From Pseudoflavonifractor sp. An44 (GTDB lineage Bacteria; Bacillota; Clostridia; Oscillospirales; Oscillospiraceae), in NCBI RefSeq assembly GCF_002161675.1, contig NZ_NFIH01000025.1, positions 1 to 40,578 of the forward strand: a stretch of DNA of 40,578 nt, read 5' to 3'. The position numbers and the translations under genes are program-made. A model generated the notes under the pieces. That model was not told the origin of the DNA and did not search any database. It saw nothing but the letters and a program-made list of their open reading frames with translations. Shown one piece after another: positions 8,730 through 16,629 of the stretch (position 1 is its first letter; the number at the start of each line of letters is the position of its first letter).

Positions 8730-9805
8730 TTCATCCCCCCCAAATAGAACGCTTCCAAGTACCTAGCAACCGATCGAATATCAAATCTCCCTAGCTTTTC
8801 TTTGTCACTCTCATGTCTTCCATTTTCAATCATTTTGTAAATGGAAGAGGCCCAACTCGAAGGAGATTCCTCTAGGTTTTTATATACAACATTACCACAA
8901 TTAGACTCTGGTGGAGTGGATGAAGAAGCAATGCAAGGGAGTGATGCTGCCTGTGCCTCAATCAACACAATTGCTAAACCTTCGTAATAACTAGGTAAAC
9001 AAAAGACATCCATTGCAGAAAGATATTCATTCACATTGTTAACTGCCCCAGCAAAAATTACATGATCTTTAATTCCATTTTGCGAAACCAAATTGTGTAT
9101 TTTTGCTTTTTCCTCCCCATCACCAACCAGCATTAACTTAGATGATGGATTTAATTTGTGATATTCCACAAAAATATCGAGCAGTTTTTCGTGATTTTTT
9201 TGGTGGGTAAATCTCCCCACATGCCCTATCAGTGTTGTTGTATCGCCAATCTCCAATTTCGCTCTAATTTTTTCCCTATCCTCCTGAGAAAAACGAAATT
9301 TGTCCAATTCAATTCCATTCGGAATAAATGTGAATTTTTTCTTAGGAAACATAAAATCTCCGGCCATATTTGAACATGCAAATCGATCCGTAACCCATTT
9401 ATCGATTCTATTAATGTTCATTCTATGCAAAAAACCTGCTGCACTCCGGGTATTATGGGAATGAATAATTCTTTTTTCTATCCCGTATTTTTTCCCCAAC
9501 GCCAACGGCTTTACATAAACCAGAGAATTTGCATGGACATGAATCGCCTTGTACTCTTTTGCATGCTCTTTCAGATAACGTTTTAATGCCTTGTAATTGG
9601 CAAAAACCTGTTTCGGAAAACCTGGCAGTATTGTCACCTTTCCTCCCATGCCCTCAATTTCCTTCAGCATCACACCATTCTCTTTACTCCGAACCAAAAA
9701 GTCAAACTGGACCTTGGAACGATCAATATTACGATAGACATTCATTACAAAAGACTCTGCACCACCACTGCCCAAATTATTTAAAATATGTAACACCCTT
9801 ACCAT
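8726..9805 (-). CDS. Glycosyltransferase family 4
   Basis: A 359-aa GT-B glycosyltransferase. It starts VRVLHILNNLGSGGAESFVMNVY, with the GGAE acceptor-side loop typical of EpsF-like enzymes. The donor site includes FIPNGIE, GHVGRFTHQKN and LPSYYEGLAIVLIEAQAA, with the EX7E-type Glu pair. I chose the ATG at 9805 because GAGGGAG lies 5-6 bases upstream; the in-frame ATG at 9829 abuts the previous stop codon and lacks a ribosome site. It is closely related in layout to the other GT4 genes of this operon and likely adds a different sugar of the same repeat unit. Confidence 0.88.
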   Translation of the reverse strand: MVRVLHILNNLGSGGAESFVMNVYRNIDRSKVQFDFLVRSKENGVMLKEIEGMGGKVTILPGFPKQVFANYKALKRYLKEHAKEYKAIHVHANSLVYVKPLALGKKYGIEKRIIHSHNTRSAAGFLHRMNINRIDKWVTDRFACSNMAGDFMFPKKKFTFIPNGIELDKFRFSQEDREKIRAKLEIGDTTTLIGHVGRFTHQKNHEKLLDIFVEYHKLNPSSKLMLVGDGEEKAKIHNLVSQNGIKDHVIFAGAVNNVNEYLSAMDVFCLPSYYEGLAIVLIEAQAASLPCIASSSTPPESNCGNVVYKNLEESPSSWASSIYKMIENGRHESDKEKLGRFDIRSVARYLEAFYLGGMK

Positions 9806-9829
9806 TTTTTCTCCCTCAACCAATCTCAT

Positions 9830-10975
9830 TTAGTTTATCAGCTTACTCTTTCTCTCCAATATTTTTTTGCACAATTTTTCGCTGTCAAAATGTGTCCGTA
9901 CAAACTCCACACAATTCTCTTTCATCCCATGAACTTTGTCTCCTCGAGTACACTCCATTGCCATTTCCAACTCACTTACACTTTTGGCCGAAACCACAAG
10001 TGCTGTCTTACCCGGCTCAACTGCATCAATGGGCCCTGGAATGTTGCTGATAATAGCTGGAGTTCCTACGGCGGCCGCTTCAATAACCACGTTACCAAAT
10101 CCCTCCCGATAACTGGGTAACAGCAGTACATCGATAGCAGATAAATACCGTTCTACATCTCTTACCGGTCCTTGAAATATAACATCTGGATGAGACTTTG
10201 CTTTTTGAAGCAACCATTGATCCAAGGTGTCCAAACCTTCCTCCGCTCCGACAAGCAGCAACTTTGTTCCCACTTGACTGCCCAGAAATGCTTCCAGGAT
10301 TTCGTTGACGCCCTTATCTTTTGTGATTCGTCCCACAAACCCGAACACGAAGTCATCATCTGCAAGGCCCAATTGGGATCGGACTTCATTCCGCCAGATG
10401 TATCTTTTGGCGTAGTCAAAGCGTCTCAAATCAACTCCGCCTGTACTGCCGTGCCATACAACTGTCGCCTTTTTCTCCTCAAAAATCCCTTCCTGAATCC
10501 CCAATCTTAGATTGGACTCGCTGACACATTCAATCGATGTGGATAGCTTACAAGAAATCTGTTCAATTCCCTTGAGAATTTTTTTCCCGATACCTGATGC
10601 TCCCAAATATCGAAACCCCATAAGGTGATAGTTGCGCACCTTAACTCCAGCTAGCTTTGAAGCAATTGATGCATACAGTGCAGCATTCGGTGTGGAGTAT
10701 TGAACAAGGTCAAATCTGTTGCTTTTCATGACATTATACAGTAACTTGATCGCCTTCATCGAGCCAAACAGAGATAATCCTCTCGGCATATCCACAGGAG
10801 TATAACAAATATTATCCCCCAGGTCCTGTTGTAGCTTATCGTCCTGTCCACACACAACCGTGATGTCATACCCATGTTCCGCCAAATACTTCAGCTGTGG
10901 GATGAAAAAGGCTCTAATCGTAGTAGGAATCGTAACTACATAGCATATTTTATTTCTTCTTTGCCGGGACTCCAA
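9830..10975 (-). CDS. Glycosyltransferase family 4 (EpsD/CapM-like)
   Basis: About 381 residues. The N-terminal segment KICYVVTIPTTIRAFFIPQL is typical of EpsD/PglA-like enzymes that add the second sugar to the lipid carrier. The donor half has FGFVGRITKDKGVNEI and LPSYREGFGNVVIEAAAVGTP, including the EX7E motif, near residues 215-320. I place the start at a TTG (10975) because GGAGGGGGGAAC lies just upstream; this gives a 26-bp overlap with the acetyltransferase gene. A GTG/ATG further upstream would extend it with unrelated sequence. Being next to the initiating sugar transferase fits an early glycosylation step. Confidence 0.88.
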   Translation of the reverse strand: MESRQRRNKICYVVTIPTTIRAFFIPQLKYLAEHGYDITVVCGQDDKLQQDLGDNICYTPVDMPRGLSLFGSMKAIKLLYNVMKSNRFDLVQYSTPNAALYASIASKLAGVKVRNYHLMGFRYLGASGIGKKILKGIEQISCKLSTSIECVSESNLRLGIQEGIFEEKKATVVWHGSTGGVDLRRFDYAKRYIWRNEVRSQLGLADDDFVFGFVGRITKDKGVNEILEAFLGSQVGTKLLLVGAEEGLDTLDQWLLQKAKSHPDVIFQGPVRDVERYLSAIDVLLLPSYREGFGNVVIEAAAVGTPAIISNIPGPIDAVEPGKTALVVSAKSVSELEMAMECTRGDKVHGMKENCVEFVRTHFDSEKLCKKILERKSKLIN

Positions 10976-11555
10976 TATAGTTCCCCCCCTCCACAATATC
11001 TTTGCACACCACAGCACCAGCACCAATCATGCAGTTAGCGCAGATGTTTAAGTTATTGCTGACCGTGGCACCAGCTCCTATCCAAGTATGGTGTCCAATC
11101 TGGACTGTTCCTGCCACATGGGCTCCCACGGAAACATGTACATAGTCCTCAACGATGCAATCATGGTCGACCGAAGAACAGGTATTGATAATACAACCTT
11201 TTCCAATCCTAGCACCGGGATTTATCACCGCACCTGCCGCCACCACAGTTCCCGTTCCAAGCTGAATATCCTCCGCCACCACTGCACTGGGGTGGACCAA
11301 TACCGGAACGTCCTTCTCCTCTCGCTCCAGCTGTTCCAGCAGACGGCTGCGCACCATTGGATTTCCAATAGCGACAAATGCATGGCAGTTGCACTCGAAA
11401 ATGTTCTGTGTTACTCCGACAACAGGATAAGTACCACAGTAGTCTACCTCTGGATTGTCATCAAAAAACACGATCTCTTCATATCCCAATTTCTTGGCAA
11501 TATCCGCAACCACTTTTCCGTGGCCACTGGCGCCAATAATTCCAAGTGTCTTCAT
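10950..11555 (-). CDS. NeuD/PglD-family sugar acyltransferase
   Basis: This 201-aa protein has the two-part NeuD/PglD layout: an N-terminal Rossmann-like part starting MKTLGIIGASGHGKVVADIA, with FFDDNP near residue 30, and a C-terminal hexapeptide beta-helix with NTCSSVDHDCIVEDYVHVS, where the His is the expected catalytic base. PglD acetylates the 4-amino group of a UDP-4-amino-4,6-dideoxy sugar. The gene follows the PglC-like transferase by an ATGA overlap and lies near a PglE-like aminotransferase gene, which supports an N-acetylated 4-amino sugar. GxPAKKK closes the protein as usual for the family. Confidence 0.88.
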   Translation of the reverse strand: MKTLGIIGASGHGKVVADIAKKLGYEEIVFFDDNPEVDYCGTYPVVGVTQNIFECNCHAFVAIGNPMVRSRLLEQLEREEKDVPVLVHPSAVVAEDIQLGTGTVVAAGAVINPGARIGKGCIINTCSSVDHDCIVEDYVHVSVGAHVAGTVQIGHHTWIGAGATVSNNLNICANCMIGAGAVVCKDIVEGGNYIGVPAKKK

Positions 11556-12199
11556 TTGCTCTTCACTGTCCCTTTGAACTCTTCCATCGTAGCCGCCGTC
11601 TCCGAATTGATTCCTTCTCGTTTGACAAACGCCTTCAGTACCGTACCCAGAATGATTTTCACGTCCCCCACGAAGGTCACACAATCCACATATTCCACGT
11701 CCATGCGGAACTTCTCTTCCCAGGACACGCTATTGCGGCCGTTGACCTGTGCATACCCAGACAGACCTGGACGCACCTCGTGTCTACGCTTTTGCTCCTC
11801 ATTGTAAAGGGGCAAATACTTCACCAGCAGCGGCCGAGGACCAATGATAGACATGTCTCCCTTGAGAATATTGAACACCTCAGGCAACTCATCCAAGCTG
11901 GTGGAACGCAGCAACTTACCAAACTTGGTCAAACGCACATCATCAGGCAGTAGCCTACCATTCTCATCTCGGGCATCTGTCATGGTGCGGAACTTATAGA
12001 GCTTAAAAATCTTCTCGTCCTTCCCTGGCCGATCCTGGGTAAACAGCACCGGACTGCCCAGCTTCACCCGAACCAAAATGGCCACGATCACATATAGCCA
12101 CCAAAACACCAGAAGCGCCATCAAAGAACAGAAAATATCCAGAGCTCGTTTAAAAAAGCGCTCATACAAACCATAGGGTGTGTGCTTTGTCTGCACCAT
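11552..12199 (-). CDS. Initiating sugar-1-phosphate transferase (PglC/EpsL type)
   Basis: The 215-aa protein is a monotopic phosphoglycosyl transferase: a hydrophobic helix near residues 18-42, then KLYKFRTM, the catalytic STSLDELPEVFNI (Asp-Glu pair), IIGPRPLL and RPGLSGYAQVNGRN. It transfers a sugar-1-phosphate from a UDP-sugar to undecaprenyl phosphate, the first membrane step of polysaccharide assembly. An ATG at 12220 overlaps the upstream stop codon, but GGAGGAG just downstream of it favours the ATG at 12199. The length matches the short PglC class rather than the long WbaP class with extra helices. Confidence 0.9.
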   Translation of the reverse strand: MVQTKHTPYGLYERFFKRALDIFCSLMALLVFWWLYVIVAILVRVKLGSPVLFTQDRPGKDEKIFKLYKFRTMTDARDENGRLLPDDVRLTKFGKLLRSTSLDELPEVFNILKGDMSIIGPRPLLVKYLPLYNEEQKRRHEVRPGLSGYAQVNGRNSVSWEEKFRMDVEYVDCVTFVGDVKIILGTVLKAFVKREGINSETAATMEEFKGTVKSK

Positions 12200-12219
12200 A
12201 CTCTCTCGTCTCTCCTCCA

Positions 12220-13503
12220 TTATGCAAAACAGCTCTTCACGATCTCAATGACCTGGGCCTGTTCCTCTTCGGTCATCTTATTATCACTGGGCAAACACAG
12301 GCCACGCTGGAAAATATCCATGCCTACGTCAACGCCAGAACCAGCAATATAAGCGTTGGTATTGGCTCGACCATTGCCCTCACGGGTGACAAAAGCATGC
12401 ATCCGGTAAATGGGCTGCATATGCATCGGTTTCCAAATAGGACGTCCCTCTGCGTTGTATGCGGCAAGTTTCTCCAGAATCTCAGTGGGGCAGCTCTTCC
12501 CCGGTTCGCTGATGTACAGGGCCTCCTGCTCACCGCGTACCTGACGACACATAGCCTCCTGGTTGATGAGCAGACAGGACAACCAGAAGTTGGGCTCGCT
12601 ATTGGCTTCATCGTAGGGGTTCATGGTCACAGGCAAATCTTTGAACCCCTCTTTGTACCGCATGTAGATGGCCTTCTTCTGAGCAATGTGTTCTTCCAGA
12701 TGAGGGTACTGTCCACGTACTACACCGGCAATTACGTTGCTCATGCGGTAGTTATACCCAAGCTCCTCATGCTGGTACCACGGGGCATTCTCACGGCTCT
12801 GAGTGGACCACTTTCGAGCCTTATTGGCGGCATGCTCATCGTCGGTAAGTAGCATGCCACCGGAGGAACCAGTTATGATTTTATTCCCGTTGAAGGAAAT
12901 GGCTCGATAGGAACCAAAGGTACCTGTTTGATGCCCTTTGTATGTAGCTCCCAGCGACTCAGCAGCATCTTCAATGAGCACCGCGCCATGTTTGTCACAA
13001 ATGGCACGAATCTGATCCACTTTAGCGGGTGTACCATACAGATGTACCAGCACCACTACTTTGACCTCAGGATATAGCTCAAAGGCTTTCTCCAGGGCCA
13101 CCGGGTCCATGTTCCAAGTATCACGCTCAGTGTCAATAAACACCGGCTCGCCACCCTCGTACACCACTGGGTTGACCGTAGCGCCAAAAGTCATATCAGA
13201 GCAAAACACCTTATCACCGGGCTTCACACCCGCCAGCTTCACGGACAGGTGCAGGGCAGCGGTCCCCGCAGACAATGCCACTGCGTATTTGCATCCCACC
13301 TTTTCACAGGTCATGCGCTCCACTTCATTGATATTCTCACCCACCGTAGACATCCAATTGCTCTCATATGCTTCTGTTATGTAGCGCAACTCTTCTCCAT
13401 GCATAGTAGGGGTAGAAAGCCACACTTTTTTCTTAAAAGGCTCCACGATCTTCAACGCTCCTTTTGATCTAAGCGCAAAATGCACTCTCTCATTTTCTAC
13501 CAT
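12220..13503 (-). CDS. DegT/DnrJ/EryC1 sugar aminotransferase (PglE-like)
   Basis: A 427-aa PLP-dependent enzyme. LSTPTMHGEELRYITEAYESNW at the N-terminus, GTAALHLSVKLAG near residue 80, VLIEDAAESLGA near 180, and SFNGNKIITGSSGGM near 208, with the PLP-binding Lys, are family signatures. These enzymes convert a UDP-4-keto-6-deoxy sugar to the 4-amino sugar. The C-terminal third carries an extra loop around residues 325-365, making it longer than the usual ~380 residues. It is the first gene of the polysaccharide operon, with an AGGGA ribosome site. The 4,6-dehydratase that should supply its substrate is not in the window. Confidence 0.9.
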   Translation of the reverse strand: MVENERVHFALRSKGALKIVEPFKKKVWLSTPTMHGEELRYITEAYESNWMSTVGENINEVERMTCEKVGCKYAVALSAGTAALHLSVKLAGVKPGDKVFCSDMTFGATVNPVVYEGGEPVFIDTERDTWNMDPVALEKAFELYPEVKVVVLVHLYGTPAKVDQIRAICDKHGAVLIEDAAESLGATYKGHQTGTFGSYRAISFNGNKIITGSSGGMLLTDDEHAANKARKWSTQSRENAPWYQHEELGYNYRMSNVIAGVVRGQYPHLEEHIAQKKAIYMRYKEGFKDLPVTMNPYDEANSEPNFWLSCLLINQEAMCRQVRGEQEALYISEPGKSCPTEILEKLAAYNAEGRPIWKPMHMQPIYRMHAFVTREGNGRANTNAYIAGSGVDVGMDIFQRGLCLPSDNKMTEEEQAQVIEIVKSCFA

Positions 13504-13506
13504 GAT

Positions 13507-13549
13507 CCCTGTGCGATAGCATTATATTTTTTATTAGCATATCACAGGG
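13507..13549 (-). promoter_or_regulatory. Leader hairpin over the operon ribosome site
   Basis: CCCTGTG at 13507-13513 pairs with CACAGGG at 13543-13549, and the flanking ATA/TAT extends the pairing after a 2-base bulge. In the mRNA the 3' arm contains the AGGGA that precedes the aminotransferase start codon at 13503. Folding would hide the ribosome site. The same dyad could instead be a protein-binding site. The pairing is directly visible; the function is inferred. Confidence 0.5.
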
Positions 13550-13561
13550 TATACACAGTTT

Positions 13562-13590
13562 ATTCTACCTTATCCCTTCTCTTTTTACAA
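13562..13590 (-). promoter_or_regulatory. Promoter of the polysaccharide operon
   Basis: Read on the minus strand: TTGTAA (13585-13590), 17-base spacer, TAGAAT (13562-13567). It lies ~60 bases before the aminotransferase start and downstream of the terminator of the previous operon, so it fits a vegetative sigma-70-type promoter for the 13-kb operon. Confidence 0.65.
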
Positions 13591-13757
13591 TACACCCCTC
13601 ACTCCCCGGTCTGTAGAAATTCTTGCCATCCCCGTTCCATTTATTGTACACTCCCACAACACTTCGTCTGTTTCAAAAGAGCGATTCGACAAACTGCACA
13701 ATTTCACAGCAATTGCACTGAATATACATTTTGCCATTCGTTTTTAGCTCAGAAAGA
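13591..13757. other. Upstream region between the two large operons
   Basis: This stretch lies between the terminator of the kinase/radical SAM operon and the promoter of the polysaccharide operon. I see no gene in it. It is where control of the polysaccharide operon could act, but no repeated or symmetric motif stands out. Confidence 0.4.
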
Positions 13758-13794
13758 GCAAAAAACTCTGCAGTAATACCACAGAGTTTTTTGC
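13758..13794 (-). terminator. Intrinsic terminator between the two operons
   Basis: A perfect 13-bp inverted repeat, GCAAAAAACTCTG / CAGAGTTTTTTGC with an 11-base loop, includes T-tracts on both strands. It lies ~90 bases after the stop of the nucleotidyltransferase gene and ends the region-2 operon. Confidence 0.85.
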
Positions 13795-13886
13795 TTATAC
13801 TCCCAGATAGCGACAGAGGATTTTTGTTTTATGATGGAGGCAAAAACTGTCGATACTCCAGATTTCGTATTATAGAGCATTCCTCT

Positions 13887-15116
13887 TCATAATCCTATTT
13901 CCTTAAGCATGAGTACTTCCCGATAGCTGAGTTCCGCATCTCCTCGTGTCATAGAGCGTATAGTCGCCACAGAATGATCTTTTCGACGAAACAGGCCTGC
14001 CCAACAGCGGCACATCCAGGCCACAGGCAACAGCCATCTACGCTTTTCCGCCAAAGGAAAATACTTCACAAGATAGGCGCCTGGAGGGAAAAAATAGTCC
14101 TTCATCATTTTGAGGCAGTACCTATCACCACTATTTCCAGCTTTTCCTCGAAACGCATTCCTCCGGTAAACATCTCCAAGGTCGTGCGTTTCAAAGCCAA
14201 AGACGCCTCCCCCTACAATATATGCCTCTAAGTCTTTCAGCACTAACTCTGAGCCACTGTATCGCTCAGGAGGTTCCACTCCAAACCACTTGTAGCACAG
14301 CCCATAGATTGCCAACGCCGTTTCATGCAGATAAGACGCTTCCAGCAAACATTTAAGCCCTTCCCAATCCATCGTATCGCTGTAGAAGCGCAAAGTTGCT
14401 GCAATATCTGCAATCATCCTCACCCCTGCTCCCGTAGAACACAGGTGTTTAGCAATGTGATAAATCAGATAACAGAGATGATACTCCTTTCCCAGACACA
14501 ACTTTCCATTCTTTTTCATCACGTGTTCCATAGCATCCGAGAAGAAGAATTCGTAATCGACTCCATTACCGATGTCCTTAGCAGCCAGCAGCGTATGCAT
14601 CTCAATCACAATGCCATTTCTATTATACATCCACACCGGCTCTGCGTCCACCTGACACTCATAGCCCAACTGGATCATCAACTTGTGGGCCTTGGCCCGG
14701 TCTTCCCGTCGAATCAGGCAGTCCATATCGCCCATGGTACGTAGTTCTGGCACAGGGTACAACTCTCGCAGCTGCGCCCCCTTAAAGAAAACTATCTTGA
14801 TGCCCGCTTTCTCGAAGGCTTCTTCGATTTCCGCTCTGCTAGCCTCCTGAGTCACCGATATGTACACAGCAGAATGATATACCCTTTGCATGTATTGGAC
14901 CTGTTCTAAGTTTTGGATCGACAATTGCTTCCGTTGTTCCCGAAGCATGTAGTACACAACAGGTTCAAGACTATGGATATGCGCTAGATAAAGCAGGTCC
15001 TCCAATTCGCCGGAGCAGTCTGGATAAACGCTTTTTCTGTCTAGTGCAAAATCTCCTACCATCCGAAGAAATAAATCCCGAGTTTCCCGATTTATTTCCA
15101 TGGCACTTTTTCTCAT
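13887..15116 (-). CDS. NTP_transf_5 family nucleotidyltransferase
   Basis: This 409-aa protein matches the 'uncharacterised nucleotidyltransferase' family (NTP_transf_5). VFFKGAQLRELYPVPELR at residues ~109-126 and MGDMDCLI at 128-135 form the family core; the Asp pair at 130/132 is the presumed metal site. Later HLCYLIYHIAKH and DIAATLRF blocks are also typical. Members recur beside HPr-kinase-like and PqqD-like genes, for example in lasso-peptide and polysaccharide loci, but the reaction is not firmly known. It is the last gene of its operon, 52 bp after the BY-kinase gene. The ATG at 15116 has GAGGGG upstream. Confidence 0.85.
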   Translation of the reverse strand: MRKSAMEINRETRDLFLRMVGDFALDRKSVYPDCSGELEDLLYLAHIHSLEPVVYYMLREQRKQLSIQNLEQVQYMQRVYHSAVYISVTQEASRAEIEEAFEKAGIKIVFFKGAQLRELYPVPELRTMGDMDCLIRREDRAKAHKLMIQLGYECQVDAEPVWMYNRNGIVIEMHTLLAAKDIGNGVDYEFFFSDAMEHVMKKNGKLCLGKEYHLCYLIYHIAKHLCSTGAGVRMIADIAATLRFYSDTMDWEGLKCLLEASYLHETALAIYGLCYKWFGVEPPERYSGSELVLKDLEAYIVGGGVFGFETHDLGDVYRRNAFRGKAGNSGDRYCLKMMKDYFFPPGAYLVKYFPLAEKRRWLLPVAWMCRCWAGLFRRKDHSVATIRSMTRGDAELSYREVLMLKEIGL

Positions 15117-15168
15117 AATGTCGGCCCCTCAATCACCAAAATACCCTTCCCTCGCATGTTCACCTGAA

Positions 15169-16629
15169 TCATCTTTCTTTCCTGCCACTATATCCATACA
15201 TTCCATAACGGCCATATCCATATTTCCCATATCCATAGCCGTCCCCCCCTCGATTCTCAGGGCATGAGTTAAATGCATATCCTAGAAAAGTAGCCAGTTG
15301 TCCGCCCAATGCGTGAATACCTTCCCGAATCGCACTGGCAGGCAGGCGATCATAGCCCACAAGATACAAGACGCTATCCACGTATTCAGCCAGAATGGCT
15401 GTATCTTGAAACATTCCACAGGGTGGGCTATCAATTATAATATAATCCACCTCTGCTCGCAAGGACTGCATACAGCGTTTCAGTTCTGAGCTATTGAGTA
15501 GTGACGCCGGCTGATTCAACACTTTTCCTCCTCCCAAAAACAGCAGACCACTCTCTTGCAATGTAGCGCTATTTCGCTCAATTCCCTTCCATACAGCTGC
15601 CATATCCGACTCTTTACAAGCCTCCATCAATCCGTACTCAGCCGTGAGGTTTAGAAGTTGCCCGTCCTGCTGTTTTCTCAAATCGCCATCTACCAAGAGA
15701 ACTCGGGCACCGTCTATGGCCAATTGTCCAGCCAGATTTACCGCTGTTACGGATTTTCCTTCCCCAGAAACCGTACTGGTAACCAATAGCACCTTTTGAT
15801 TTTTGGACTCCATTGCCTTCACAACTCGATTTTTCAGCACACGGATACTTTCCGTATAACCGTGGGGCAGAGATGGATTAAGAAAAGAGAGCTGCATCGT
15901 ACGTTTTTTTGTCCGCGCTTTTACATGGACCCGAGGGAGCATGGCCAGACACCGCATACTGGTGATCTTCCTCATCTCTTCCTTCGCGCACACATTTTTG
16001 CGAAAGATTGCCAACAATAACAAAATCGCCATTGAAAGCAACATTCCCAGGCCAGCTCCAAGCAAACAGCTTTTCCCTATGCTGGGCCGATTATACGGCT
16101 CACTGGGAATCTGAGGCTGTGTCAGCATGGAAAAACTAATATCTCCTAACACAAAGTGGGCCGCTTCTGGATAGATTTCAATCGCAGTCGTCAAGATCGC
16201 GTACGCATCTTGTGGACTAGAACTTTGCACCTTCATGGTCACCACATTGGAGCCCGAAATCGTCTCCGCTGTAATGGTTCCATTCAAGTTATTTGTCCCC
16301 AGATGTTCCAACAATACGCTGCGGAAGTACCCACTCTCCAAAATATAAGGGAATGTCATAGACAACTGGTCAGCTGTTCCGCTGTCATAGTAAAAGCTAT
16401 AACTTCCACTTTCCTCCCCCGTTGCCACGGTAAAACTAGCACTACTTTGGTACATCGGGCTTCGCAAAACGAAGAGCGCCCCCGTCACTAGCGCCGCACT
16501 TCCTAAAACCAAAAGCACACACAGCCACCATAAGTGTCGAAAATGTTTTCCCATGTCCAACAATAGTTGTAACAGGTCGATTTCTTCGTCATTATATCGT
16601 CCCTGGATCTCACGTTTTATTTCTTCCAT
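15169..16629 (-). CDS. Fused Wzz/BY-kinase, paralogue 2
   Basis: A 486-aa polysaccharide co-polymerase/tyrosine autokinase. Two membrane helices (residues ~34-55 and ~188-209) flank the extracellular Wzz-like part. The cytoplasmic kinase has Walker A TSTVSGEGKS (285-293), Walker A' LLVDGD (311-316) and Walker B IIIDSPP. The C-terminus is a tyrosine/glycine cluster (YGYGKYGYGRYG), the autophosphorylation tail. Such proteins control chain length and export of polysaccharide. It is fused in one chain, unlike the split CapA/CapB pairs common in Firmicutes. It overlaps the end of paralogue 1 by 20 bp. Confidence 0.9.
   Translation of the reverse strand: MEEIKREIQGRYNDEEIDLLQLLLDMGKHFRHLWWLCVLLVLGSAALVTGALFVLRSPMYQSSASFTVATGEESGSYSFYYDSGTADQLSMTFPYILESGYFRSVLLEHLGTNNLNGTITAETISGSNVVTMKVQSSSPQDAYAILTTAIEIYPEAAHFVLGDISFSMLTQPQIPSEPYNRPSIGKSCLLGAGLGMLLSMAILLLLAIFRKNVCAKEEMRKITSMRCLAMLPRVHVKARTKKRTMQLSFLNPSLPHGYTESIRVLKNRVVKAMESKNQKVLLVTSTVSGEGKSVTAVNLAGQLAIDGARVLLVDGDLRKQQDGQLLNLTAEYGLMEACKESDMAAVWKGIERNSATLQESGLLFLGGGKVLNQPASLLNSSELKRCMQSLRAEVDYIIIDSPPCGMFQDTAILAEYVDSVLYLVGYDRLPASAIREGIHALGGQLATFLGYAFNSCPENRGGDGYGYGKYGYGRYGMYGYSGRKER

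Noticed and set aside
15169-15260. Tandem repeat at the end of the second BY-kinase gene
   Set aside because: The repeated GGATAT-like pattern encodes the normal Tyr/Gly autophosphorylation tail and is not an independent DNA repeat.
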